Origin: Effrenium voratum
Taxonomy: Eukaryota; Sar; Dinophyceae; Suessiales; Symbiodiniaceae
Length of the DNA: 64,000 bases
Reading direction: 5' to 3'
Assembly: GCA_963377175.1 (NCBI GenBank)
Contig: CAUJNA010001624.1
Span: forward strand, 398,501-462,500
Made by a program: the position numbers and the translations under genes. Shown here in pieces: positions 9,890 through 18,670 of this stretch. A model generated the notes under the pieces. That model made no database searches. It saw only the letters and a program-made list of their open reading frames with translations, and had not been told where the DNA came from. Positions within the stretch are counted from its first letter, which is position 1, and the number at the start of each line of letters is the position of its first letter.

Positions 9890-10177
9890 CTATTTCACCA
9901 ATGTCTGATTGACTGTGATTACACTTGTTTCTGTTGTCATTGATGAGGAAATAACCAAATTCATATTCTTATGAAACATATTATAAATTGAAATAATCCA
10001 GATATAATCAATATCGTCAGGTCTGACTCTGATACTCCTAATAATAAAACATCCACATTGACATTTTACATATGTTCGTTTATTATGTCTATATAAATAC
10101 ATTAATCTTTGTTCAATTGTTAATGGTGTATATTTTGTTTCACTTTCTGTCAAGTTTTGATTTAACTGATTATACAT
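9890..10177 (-). CDS. Small zinc-knuckle PLV protein
   Basis: This frame of 95 codons contains TYVKCQCGCFIIRSIRVRPDD, split here as KCQCGC plus a basic stretch. It resembles the C-E-C-G knuckles at 4.75 and 5.26 kb. The N-terminal half is polar, with EQRLMYLYRHNKRTYVKC. The C-terminal half after FHKNMNL may be out of frame. Function is unknown; repeated knuckle proteins seem to be a feature of this virus. Confidence 0.45.
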   Translation of the reverse strand: MYNQLNQNLTESETKYTPLTIEQRLMYLYRHNKRTYVKCQCGCFIIRSIRVRPDDIDYIWIISIYNMFHKNMNLVISSSMTTETSVITVNQTLVK

Positions 10178-10217
10178 ATATGATATTACATATTTGCATA
10201 TTTAAGTGCTTATTTAA

Positions 10218-10852
10218 CTATATTATCTCTCTTACAGGTTCAACACTTCTTGAAACATCACGCCCCTTATCTCCGTATCCAGTTATGTAATCGTGGTTAG
10301 TAAATGGATTTAATGAACCAGTATAAACAGTTCTAGCACCACGGTCAGCAATACTGACAGGGTCTAAAACACTTCTAAGATTAATGTAATCATCGGTAAA
10401 TTTAGACCTTCGTGATATAAACGGCGCTCCATAAGTGGTTAAAGTTAATTCTCTTTCAGGATAATCTTTTGTTATTTGAGCCCCTACACTTGAACCGAGA
10501 CTGTGTGTTATAAGGTGTTTAACTTCATTGTTTTCATCCAGTGCTTTTGATGTGTCTTCATATCGTTGCGAGTATTTTGTCAGTTTAAACGGAAGTCCTA
10601 CATCCGCCAGAATGTCATTAACAGCACCTCCAAACGTTCAGTTTCCAAATGTTCCTGCTACATACATTTTATCGCCATCAATATAAAAAAACCGTTACCA
10701 TGACCATAAGCTTTACTTAATCCTAGTGCTCTATTTAATATGTTGTCAGTCTGTTTCATAACATCAGTTATTTTAGTTGTTGTCTTATAAGGTTGATAAT
10801 GTTTAATTTTCCCATGATTCATTTCATAAATTAACTTTCTATTGTTAATCAT
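10218..10852 (-). pseudogene. Lipase-like alpha/beta hydrolase, broken
   Basis: From the ATG at 10852 (MINNRKLIYEMNHG) reading shifts frame in a run of seven T near 10685. It continues through KMYVAGTFGN, meets an in-frame TGA near 10637, then runs open to the stop at 10218. That last part has HLITHSLGS, the nucleophile elbow with the catalytic Ser. TYGAPF follows, then DPVS (a likely catalytic Asp) and NPFTNHDY (a likely catalytic His), the order found in class 3 lipases. Lipase-like genes are known in PLVs and may help membrane penetration. The long open part has no ATG, which makes it easy to miss. Two lesions suggest decay. Confidence 0.75.
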
Positions 10853-10891
10853 ATAATTAAAGATATAAATTAATGTCTCAATTAATTAATA

Positions 10892-11723
10892 ATGCTTACA
10901 TATAAGAAGGTCTATATTGACAGTGCTCATAGGATTAGCGGTTCATCATCAAATTTTAGAGTTGAATTGCCAGAAACATTACAAGCTAATAACGGTGTTC
11001 ATTGCTACATTACAAAGTAGCATTCACAAAGTAACATTGCCTAACTCTTGGTATTCAATACAATCAGGATTAAATAATATAGTATACTTTTATTCTTCCC
11101 CGTTAGTTCCAGATGAAGATATCACAAATGTCCATTATTTAGCATTACAATTGGACGAAGGAGTATGTACTGGTACAGAACTAGCGACAGAATTAAAAGC
11201 AAAAATAAACCATGTTGTAGATAATACTAACTTCTCAAATACTTATGAAGTTACTTACAGTGTAAAACTAATAAAATAACGATTTCTTCAAACTATGTCG
11301 ATAGACAATTTGCAGTATTAACTGATGAAAAATAAAAATAATATATGCTGATTATATGTGGAATGGAAGTTTTATTGCTAATAACTTGCAGTCTGTTAAT
11401 GAAGTTTTAGGACATTATCAAATGGCAGTTTATCAATATAATAATCCTTATGTTTCTGGTTTCGTTAATCTTCAACCCATTAGAAATATTTATATTCATT
11501 CTTCTCAATTGTCTAATTATATTCAAGTAAATTTAAGAACGGGCGATAGCACAGTTGTTAAGAAAGTGCCAGTCACTGCACCACACGCAGGAAGTCTTTT
11601 TGACAATGAGATGAACCCCTTAGATTACTTGGATGTGTCATTTGGCTTTCTAATTCATTAGGCAACGAAATTAATTTGAATGGGGTTAATTGTTCATTTT
11701 CATTATTGTTTGTTAAGAAGTGA
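10892..11723 (+). pseudogene. Minor capsid (penton-type) protein, broken
   Basis: The start MLTYKKVYIDSAHRISGSSS followed by NFRVELPETL is the standard opening of PLV/Polinton penton proteins (single jelly roll at capsid vertices). A TAG closes this frame at 11018-11020. The next frame goes on with VTLPNSWYSIQSGLNN and ALQLDEGVCTGTELATEL. Further shifts near 11270 and 11645 lead to NIYIHSSQLSNYIQVNLRTG and to the end VNCSFSLLFVKK at 11723. Total length near 277 residues is normal. At least three frame changes are needed. Confidence 0.8.
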
Positions 11724-11773
11724 TTCTATTTCAATAATATATATATATATATATGTATTTTCCATATGGAGCA

Positions 11774-11777
11774 TCTA
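11774..11777 (+). promoter_or_regulatory. TCTA motif, 11.8-kb gene
   Basis: CATCTATATATATTATATG places TCTA 14 bases before the ATG at 11788. Confidence 0.5.
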
Positions 11778-11787
11778 TATATATTAT

Positions 11788-12268
11788 ATGACAAGTGTTG
11801 AGGTAGTAGATGTTAATAATGAAACTAAAGCAGATGGAGAAACCCCTATTAATAATGAGGTTGTCGAACAAAATGAAACAGTTAATGAAGAATCAACACC
11901 AGAAGAAGTTAAACCAGAAGAACACGAGGTAAAACCTGAGCCAAAAGCAAAAGCAAAAGCATTACCAAGAACTAAAAAAGAAGTTGAATTAGTTCAATGC
12001 GAACATTGCTCTAAAAAGATGACGTTGAAAAGTTTGAGACACTCACACCCCAAAAATTGCAAGGGAGTACCTACCTACTGAGTTAGTACCAGTCAATCCA
12101 CAAAAGAATATTAGAAATATTCAACCAGAAGTAAAAGAAGAAATTCAGAATGAGATTAAACAAGAAGTGATTAAAGAAACCATTAAGAAACCCACAGCAA
12201 CATAATTATTAAACCAACATTATGAAGAACTGAAACAAAAGAAAAAACAAGATAAACAAGAAAAATAA
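11788..12268 (+). pseudogene. Acidic PLV protein with zinc finger, broken
   Basis: The start MTSVEVVDVNNETKADGE opens an acidic, Pro/Glu-rich region, then a Lys/Ala stretch (PKAKAKALPRTKK) and a C2H2-like finger VQCEHCSKKMTLKSLRHSH...C. A 4-base tandem duplication (ACCTACCT near 12070) shifts the frame and stops it at 12081. With it ignored, reading runs on as TELVPVNPQKNIRNI to a TAA at 12203 and, past that, to 12268. Proteins with this acidic-basic-finger layout recur in PLVs; function unknown. The duplication is not in a homopolymer, which favours real mutation. Confidence 0.55.
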
Positions 12269-12298
12269 ACAAATTATCGTCAATGATTTAAATAATAA

Positions 12299-12302
12299 TC
12301 TA
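12299..12302 (+). promoter_or_regulatory. TCTA motif, 12.3-kb gene
   Basis: AATCTAATTATAATATATAT puts TCTAA 35 bases before the ATG at 12334, with a long TA run between. Confidence 0.45.
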
Positions 12303-12333
12303 ATTATAATATATATATATATATATATTAATC

Positions 12334-12642
12334 ATGCTTATGAAAAGTCATAGAAATGTAGAATTCAAAAGGGCACCACAAGTAGAACGTCATTACGATG
12401 TTTCAGATTTATGGGGAGTTGCTTCAAGAATGAATCATTTTAAACAGTTGAAGGACACACTGGAAGCGAGACAATCACAGGGAGCAGTAATAAAGCATAG
12501 AAATGATTTAGCTGAAAGCAACAGAACCGAAACTTACAGAAAGGAGTTAGACAGAATAAGAAACATATTAGAAAACACACGGTCACCAGACGGAATACAG
12601 ACAAAAGAACAACTAACAGTAAGAAAGAAACATTTAGAATAA
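12334..12642 (+). CDS. Hypothetical basic helical PLV protein
   Basis: This intact frame of 102 codons starts MLMKSHRNVEFKRAPQVERH and is rich in Arg, Lys and Glu. It has a likely helical middle (SRMNHFKQLKDTLEARQSQ) and a charged end. It lies in a plus-strand run of four structural-region genes after the penton gene, each with its own TCTA site. The family is not recognised. Confidence 0.55.
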   Translation: MLMKSHRNVEFKRAPQVERHYDVSDLWGVASRMNHFKQLKDTLEARQSQGAVIKHRNDLAESNRTETYRKELDRIRNILENTRSPDGIQTKEQLTVRKKHLE

Positions 12643-12673
12643 ATGATTAAGAATATCTCTGATCAATTTATTT

Positions 12674-12677
12674 TCTA
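12674..12677 (+). promoter_or_regulatory. TCTA motif, 12.7-kb gene
   Basis: TTTTCTAAAAATAATATACT lies 17 bases before the GTG at 12691 that probably replaces a lost ATG. Confidence 0.4.
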
Positions 12678-12690
12678 AAAATAATATACT

Positions 12691-13589
12691 GTGACTAAAT
12701 CACTGAATAGATTGAATACAGTAGGACCGGTAAAAGTAGGGTCATTGAAATCACAATTACATTTGAGACCTTCTTATGATGAATTGTTAAATTAACTTTG
12801 GTAAGTGATGAGAACCGCCCATCAGTTGAAAATGCAACAGACAGAAAAGCGACAAGATACAGATTAAACCAATACGGGTATTCAATTTGATAATAAAGAC
12901 GCCTTAGATATTCAAAAGAAACAAGAACTGAACCGAAGAGAAGAAGCTATGAAAGGAGCAATGTCGGACGGTGGCAGTGTGAGAGCTAAACTTGGTGATG
13001 ACCTGAAACTTGCTGACACACTGAAACAACACCTGTCTTTCATTCAAGAAAGACTGATGGAAACAAACAAACAGAAAGAAGAACTTGCAGAACGAATGAT
13101 GAAGAAATGGCAAGTGCTGTTTCAAAGAGTTCATATCCTGCCGGTGTAGAAGTTCATTCAATGGTGTCCGCTGATGAAATGCCAGAATTAGAACCATTAG
13201 AGGAAGGTGAAGAAGAAGATGAACGAGAAGACGACCCACTTTTTGAAGAAGAAACAAAAGCAGAAGACGCTTATGGTTACAACGAGTTTAAGAAAAGAAC
13301 GTCTGAACTAACACCCGCTTATCTTGCAAGCAGACCAGAAGAGATGAAAGAAGTCATGGACAGACTGAAAGGATTTTGAAAGATTAAAGACAGTGTTTAT
13401 GAAGAATTCACTGAAATATATAATGCTTTAATTAATAGCGATGGTGATTTTATAAAGAAGGAACACAGATTGAAATTCGTAAGGTTTTACAATGATAAAG
13501 TGCATTACTCAGTTAAGGAAAAAGAAGATAGTCAAAACTTGATGGACGGTTCATTTGGAATACCAAAAGAAATGCCAGAAGGAGCATAA
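12691..13589 (+). pseudogene. Hypothetical PLV protein, heavily broken
   Basis: Open stretches in three frames join into one product. They run VTKSLNRLNTVGPVKVG with LRPSYDELLN, then LVSDENRPSVENATDRK, then a long charged helix region (12949-13149, ADTLKQHLSFIQERLMETNK), then an acidic region (MPELEPLEEGEEEDERED) ending at a TGA at 13377. The same frame then continues to 13589. The expected ATG is GTG at 12691. Four or more lesions are present. The RPSYDEL motif echoes RRRPTFDEM in the next gene, so the two may be related. Function unknown; position suggests a virion or assembly protein. Confidence 0.5.
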
Positions 13590-13595
13590 ACATAA

Positions 13596-13599
13596 TCTA
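13596..13599 (+). promoter_or_regulatory. TCTA motif, 13.6-kb gene
   Basis: AATCTATAATATGTCATATG places TCTA 15 bases before the ATG at 13611. Confidence 0.5.
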
Positions 13600-13610
13600 T
13601 AATATGTCAT

Positions 13611-14385
13611 ATGACTGATAAATATTTTGGGTTACGCCGACGCCCTACTTTTGATGAAATGCTGAAAGAAGCGATGACACACAGATTAAAAATTGAAATC
13701 ATCCCCGAAAGACAGACATTTGACACATCAATTAACAATATAGATTTTGACGATTTTGACCTTTCAAAATACGATAGGAGACTACGGTTGAATGCTAGGG
13801 TTCAAACTGATAAACAAATTCTTCAACACGAATTGTTTCCTGATATATTTGATGAAGTAGCACCGACATCACAGTTGTATGAAAACAACGAGGCAGACGC
13901 ACACACAACACGATATGTAGCAAAATATGTTGCTGATGAATTTATAGTAATGCAATTTCAGACAAGACTGAGGACAATAAAAAGTCAGATGAACCAAAAG
14001 ATGTAAAAGATAATTGGAACAGTCTGATGAAAAGCAGGAAGATTTACAAAGTCTTCATTTAACGTCATCATCGTCAGCATCAACCGTGAAAGAGGAAGAG
14101 AAGAAAGAGGAAAGCCGAGAAATAAAGTCGTTAAGAAACATATTTTTAGGTGGAGAAGACAAGATCATATTTGAACTATTCAAACGTGACAAGAAGACAT
14201 CCACACCATCAGAACAATCAAGAGAACAGGAAGAAGAACAACCGAGGGCATCATTATGGTCAAGACGACAGGTAGAAGCAAGAAGCAAAAGTCACTCACC
14301 AGAAAAAACAAGAGGTAATCAAATGAACAGAAGACAACTGGAAACAAGAAGCAGGAGTAACTCACCAAGAAATAGCAAGAGGTAG
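13611..14385 (+). pseudogene. PLV conserved hypothetical (FGLRRRPT protein), frameshifted
   Basis: The start MTDKYFGLRRRPTFDEM matches an N-terminal motif I associate with a widespread, functionally unknown PLV protein. The frame runs 131 codons and includes TSINNIDFDDFDLSKYDRR. After a frame change near 13970-14015 it continues as a Ser/Glu-rich region (SLHLTSSSSASTVKEEEKK) and an Arg/Ser-rich tail (RRQVEARSKSHSPEKTRG, later ETRSRSNSPRNSKR). That tail resembles SR-type repeats and may bind nucleic acid. I infer a virion component from its place in the structural run. Confidence 0.55.
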
Positions 14386-14478
14386 TGAATGGACGAGGGA
14401 ACAAATGGAAACAAGAAGCAGGAGCAGAAGCCCAGAAAGCACAAACACCAAAAGTAGCCGCGGTAAAAAGAAAAAATA

Positions 14479-14497
14479 AAACTACTTAAAGAGAAAA
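14479..14497 (+). promoter_or_regulatory. PLV promoter-like motif, class 1
   Basis: AAACTACTTAAAGAGAAAA, 18-36 bases before the ATG at 14515, is identical to the motif before the polymerase gene at 41.53 kb. Confidence 0.7.
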
Positions 14498-14514
14498 CGC
14501 CCTAATATAGTAAA

Positions 14515-14834
14515 ATGACAGGAATTTTCATTAATGGTAATAGAAAACAGAGAATAACAAATGACGAATTTGATATGATGGTTGAACTGATGAAAGCAGA
14601 AAACGACTTAGTCTTACAGATGATAAGCGAACAGAACCAGACTTCAAGCGAGGACAGTGAGCAATCCGTGAGGTGGAGGGACGACCAGAAGACCTACCAC
14701 CAGAATTACTACAACAAAACCAAAAACAGTCTTTCATCTGCAAGGACTGTGGAAGGACGATATCAAGCAAATCAAATTTATCTAAACACAAGAAATCTAA
14801 CATTTGTTCAAAGAGCAGACAATGCACATTATGA
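14515..14834 (+). pseudogene. C2H2-type zinc-finger PLV protein, frameshifted
   Basis: The start MTGIFINGNRKQRITNDEF opens a helical N-terminal part. Near 14,655-14,690 the frame must change to reach GRPEDLPPELLQQNQ and a clean finger FICKDCGRTISSKSN...LSKHKKSNIC, ending at a TGA at 14832. The finger is intact in sequence. The class 1 promoter motif groups it with the polymerase, so a regulatory role early in infection is possible (inference). It is the last gene before the 26.6-kb insertion. Confidence 0.6.
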
Positions 14835-14847
14835 AAAACAAATCATT

Positions 14848-14855
14848 CATCTTAT
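14848..14855. repeat. Target-site duplication, left copy
   Basis: CATCTTAT directly precedes the left terminus of the 26.6-kb insertion; the matching copy is at 41449-41456. A ninth shared T makes the exact border ambiguous by one base. Confidence 0.65.
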
Positions 14856-14880
14856 TTGAGGGTTGTCTCGCGTATGGTTT
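14856..14880 (+). repeat. Terminal inverted repeat, left
   Basis: TTGAGGGTTGTCT, then CGCGT, then ATGGTTT. It pairs with 41423-41448 with one mismatch in the outer 13 bases. Confidence 0.65.
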
Positions 14881-16573
14881 CTATACCCCCTAGTTTCGGG
14901 TAGCACAGATGATCGCCCGGACCTTTTGGCTGCCCTGAGCCCTGAGACCTGCACAACCTTGGCCTACATTGGGTGACAAGTGTACGAACAAGGCTTTGGC
15001 TCTGGCAAGTTGGGATTGATGTTTAGAGTCGTCGAATAGAGTATACGCAAGCTCTTGACGTGTATGATAGATGTAGGAAGCGGGGCAAAAACAAACTAGG
15101 GCTCACCTCAAATATTCGGGGTGGTGATGCAGAACAAGGGCTGCTACAGCTGGGACGCTCACACAACAAGGTTGCATTTGGTTCCTTTGGGAAGTGAGAG
15201 GTTATCATTGGGGGGGTGTGCGCAAAACCTCGGTCGGTGACTTCGCAAAATTTTATGTCATCAAGATGTTCATCTTGAGGAAAACATGGAGCAACGCAGC
15301 CGTCGATCGCTGCGTAGATTTTGAAGATTCGGCTGGTGAAACCAGCTCCAAGCTGCTGCCGTACCTCCGCGAGCTGGCGGCGAGAGGGTTATTCCAAGGG
15401 GGTGACCCCAAGCGGCCTGCTCTGAGTTACACCAGTTCAAACAACAATAACTCAGAGTTGCTCACATGGGGCGCCACTTGGAGGGAAGTAGCATCAAAAC
15501 CAAAGCAGCAACGGCCATCTTAAACGGGTTCCTCACCTTCGCACAGCGTTGGAGGTTGAAGGAAAACACTGGCAGCCATGAACCTACCAACTGAGCCCTT
15601 CTAAGGGATATTTGTTCAAGGACCAAGGAGCACCCCATGTTTGGAACCCACAAGGGTCCAAACTCAAGCCCAAAACTGCCTGACCATTTTGCGCAGCAGG
15701 CTCTGAACGGACTGGGTGTGAATGGAGTGTCTGGAATAATAACAATTGTTTAAATAGCCAGCCCTTTGAACCCCAAAGAACTGTCAACCTAAAGGGTTCC
15801 TTGGTGGACCCTCCAGCCTCTAGGCTATTTAGCATCGGAAACGAAAGAACTTCATAGGTTCCCAACCCTCCCCCCGAAACCCAAACATAAGATCCTAAGG
15901 TCGGCCTGGAGGAAATCGGGGAAATGAGGGTTACAGGGTGGCTCCATGAACATTTACTCGCCATCCCCACTTCCCTTTGAAACCAACTGGGCAAAACCAA
16001 GGAGTCACCCGAAGCAAATGCAAGAAACATAGTGCGTCCATCGGCAAGCATCACAAAGCATCACAAGAACAGTCGCTTTGGTTGGCTGGGAGCCACCAAC
16101 CACAGTATGCCTGATGCTGGCTCATGTCTACGTGAGGAACGCGCAATATTGGACCCATTTTCTCTGGGAGAGTTGCTGTTTTTGAAGGAAATTTGCATTA
16201 CGCATTGTCCGTAGGTCGCCCATAATCCAGCAGCCGAGCAAAGTTGACTCTATTATATAAATGCGTATATTATCTCAAACACTGCACGCTGAAACACATT
16301 TGAAAGGCCCGGGGGTCCCCGATTGATATCTTGATATCAGTGAGATAATAGCGCGCAGCGAGACTATATGACACACATGCATACTGGGAATGGTACTCTC
16401 CTCCTCCTTCCATGGACCCATTGAAATCTCAACCTGTGCCTCGGGCTTTTTTTGGCAAGCGCAAAACTCCAAATTGGAAATGCCTCAGAGGTCCTCTTCA
16501 TCCTCTGCCTTGGCTTTCCAACTCAGGCAAGGGGCCAAAAGCAAGGTGCCAGAGACAAAATCGATCGATATCC
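14881..16573. other. Host-like DNA, no gene recognised
   Basis: GC-richer sequence with only short or unconvincing frames. The longest, on the minus strand at about 16,050-15,584, has no recognisable motif. Confidence 0.5.
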
Positions 16574-16753
16574 TCAGCAACCGCCCAAAACATTCCGGCT
16601 CGAGCTGTCCCTCTTTTCAGAGCGAGGCGCCTTCTGCTTCCTGGCGCGCTTCTTGGGAGCTGCTTCTGAAGCTTTGGCCTTTGGCTTAGGCTTCGCTTTT
16701 GGTTTCGCAGCGGCTTTTCCCTGGCTCTTCCCAGCTGCCTTTGCCTTTGCCAT
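16574..16753 (-). CDS. Lys/Ala-rich basic protein or exon
   Basis: A 59-codon frame starts MAKAKAAGKSQGKAAAKPKA and goes on with KPKPKAKASEAAPKKRARK before a Ser-rich end. The composition resembles a histone H1 or nucleolar tail. It could be a short basic protein or the first exon of a longer minus-strand gene. No domain is present to decide. Confidence 0.35.
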   Translation of the reverse strand: MAKAKAAGKSQGKAAAKPKAKPKPKAKASEAAPKKRARKQKAPRSEKRDSSSRNVLGGC

Positions 16754-17149
16754 CGCAGCTCGGCCCCAGCGTCAAGGAGCTACGCAGTGCTCTTGTCAAT
16801 ACTCAACATGTCTTTTCGGGCATCATATGTGTTTGATGGCTTGAATCCAAAGCCGGAGATTCATTGGATCCGAAGGTGGTTCAAGTAAAACTCCCACGCG
16901 TTCGTCAACCCGGTCCCACCTGTGGCTAACAAAAGGAACAAGGCCAAAATGGGTTGCCCTCGACTCGATGTTCTTCCAACTTGCTCATTTGCAAATGGGT
17001 TGCAAGTCGCAACAGAAGGCTTCTCACTTGGCCAGACGAGAGACGTTGGGGGGAGGTATGAACATAGAAAAGCGAACCATATCTTAAACACACAACAGGT
17101 CCAGGTGAGGTAACATGTAAAATGGTAGGAGGTTGCAAGAGCAACAGTT

Positions 17150-17650
17150 TCTGGAAATTCCTGGACGAGATCTCTGTGGAAGGATCTTTGCGGGATCTGT
17201 GGATAGGGTCTCTTGATAGGATCTCTTGGCAAGATCTGCGCGCAGGATCTCTGAGAGAACCTTCTACAATCTGTAAAGAGCGTCCTCTACAAGATGCCTC
17301 GACATGAAACCTTGGCAGGTCCTGCGCAAGATCTGTTGAGTGGATCTCTATACAGGACCAGCGCAAGATATCTGTGGAAGATCTTTGCAGGATCTCTGGG
17401 TAGGATCTCTTTTTAGCCAACCCTCTACGGTGTTCTTCTGTTCAAGTTCAAGATCTATAGGGAGCATCCTTGACAAGATCCCTGCGCAAGATGTGTGGGT
17501 AGGATCTCTTGGCAAGATCTGCGCACGCATCTCTGGACAGGATCTCTTGGTAGAATCTCTTGGCAAGAGGATCCATGACAGGATCCTCTACATATTGAAC
17601 TTCTCTGTCAGGATACACAAGATCTCTTGCAAGAGTATCTTTGCTGGTCC
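17150..17650. repeat. Degenerate GATC-rich tandem repeat
   Basis: Variants of GGATCTCTTGGCAAGATCTG recur about every 20-40 bases, giving a dense cluster of GATC sites. Both strands stay partly open, so several frames over this region are repeat translations rather than genes. Confidence 0.7.
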
Positions 17651-18084
17651 TGTACTTTGACGTTTGTAATTTGCACCGCGCCACAGCGAGAGCGACCCGA
17701 GCCACCTAAAGTCCACAGAGGGCTCACTTACGCGCTGCCTATGGAGGGCCTCACACAACTGGCTCAGTGGGGCCTTGGGCTTGGGCTCCTTGACAGCCAC
17801 ACCGTCATCATCGCCGTCTGCCTTGGCGGGTTGAGCAGCTCGCAGGACAAAACTGGACATGGGACACTGTAAGACATCTTGGCAAGCAGAAAGGGGAAGC
17901 GGCCAAAAAGACCGGCCAGGCAAAGCTCAACACCTTAGCTGGGTGCAGCCAGTGACCTGTCGTTTCGTGCCTCTCTTGCTTTCGCCCGCCGACACGCGCC
18001 CCTTGGCAAGCGCAGCCACCCGCTCCTGCAAAACAAAAGCTTCTGCAAAGCAGCTCGGCCAGAGCAGCAAACCCTGAGCGCATC

Positions 18085-18400
18085 AGTCCTGGAGGTACTC
18101 GTATCCTTGCAACGCCGCTGGCTTCGGCTTCATCGACGCGTAGCTCTTCATTGCGGCCGCTGCTGCTCGCCCCTGCTTTTCCGAAGGAAGAGCCAGCACC
18201 TCTGCGCAGCTCTTCGCCATCAAAACGCCGCCACGCTGCGACAGGGCCTGTGCGTTGGCTCGAGGCCCGCCCAGGGTTGGCTCCAGCAAAGCAAGGCTCT
18301 GGTCCAGCTGGACTACGGAATTTAGCTCCGCAGCAAACTCCCCAATGTCAGGGAACTCCTGAAAGGCGCAGCGCTTTCGCAAGGCACGGTACAGATTTCG
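18085..18400 (-). CDS. Possible host exon
   Basis: Reading on the minus strand after the purine-rich repeat gives a well-mixed protein-like segment (LYRALRKRCAFQEFPDIGEF ... MKPKPAALQGYEYLQD) ending in a stop at 18083-18085. Its amino-acid composition is ordinary, unlike the repeat translation joined to it upstream. I do not recognise it; an exon of a host gene is the simplest reading. Confidence 0.35.
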
Positions 18401-18409
18401 TGGCAGAGG

Positions 18410-18670
18410 TAGGAAGAAAGAGAAACAGACAAAAAGAAAAAGAGAAAGAGAAAGAGAGAGAGAGAGAGAAAGAGAAAGAGAAAGAGAAAGAGAAAGAGAA
18501 AGAGAAAGAGAAAAAGAAAGGAAAGAGAAAAGAGAAGGGAAAGAGACAAAGAAAGAAAAGAGAAAGAGAAAGAGAAAGAGAAAGAAAAAGAACAGAGAAA
18601 GGAAAGAGAAAGAGCGAAAGTGAAAGCGAACGAGAAAAAAACAATGAAAAGAGAAAGAGAAAGAGAAAGA
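18410..18670. repeat. (GAAAGA)n purine-rich satellite
   Basis: About 260 bases of AAAGAG/GAAAGA on the plus strand with few interruptions. It creates long spurious frames on both strands. Confidence 0.9.

Larger units (their letters stand above)
1..14856. mobile_element. Polinton-like virus, left segment
   Basis: This AT-rich block holds an integrase, a packaging ATPase, a double-jelly-roll capsid protein, a penton-type protein, a fibre and a lipase. That set is diagnostic of Polinton-like viruses (PLVs). It ends abruptly at 14,856, where GC-rich host-like DNA begins, and the missing DNA polymerase appears at 41,449. The gene order is compact, with both strands used in runs. Most genes carry frameshifts or stop codons, so this is an endogenous, decaying copy. 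The left end is cut by the window edge. Confidence 0.9.
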
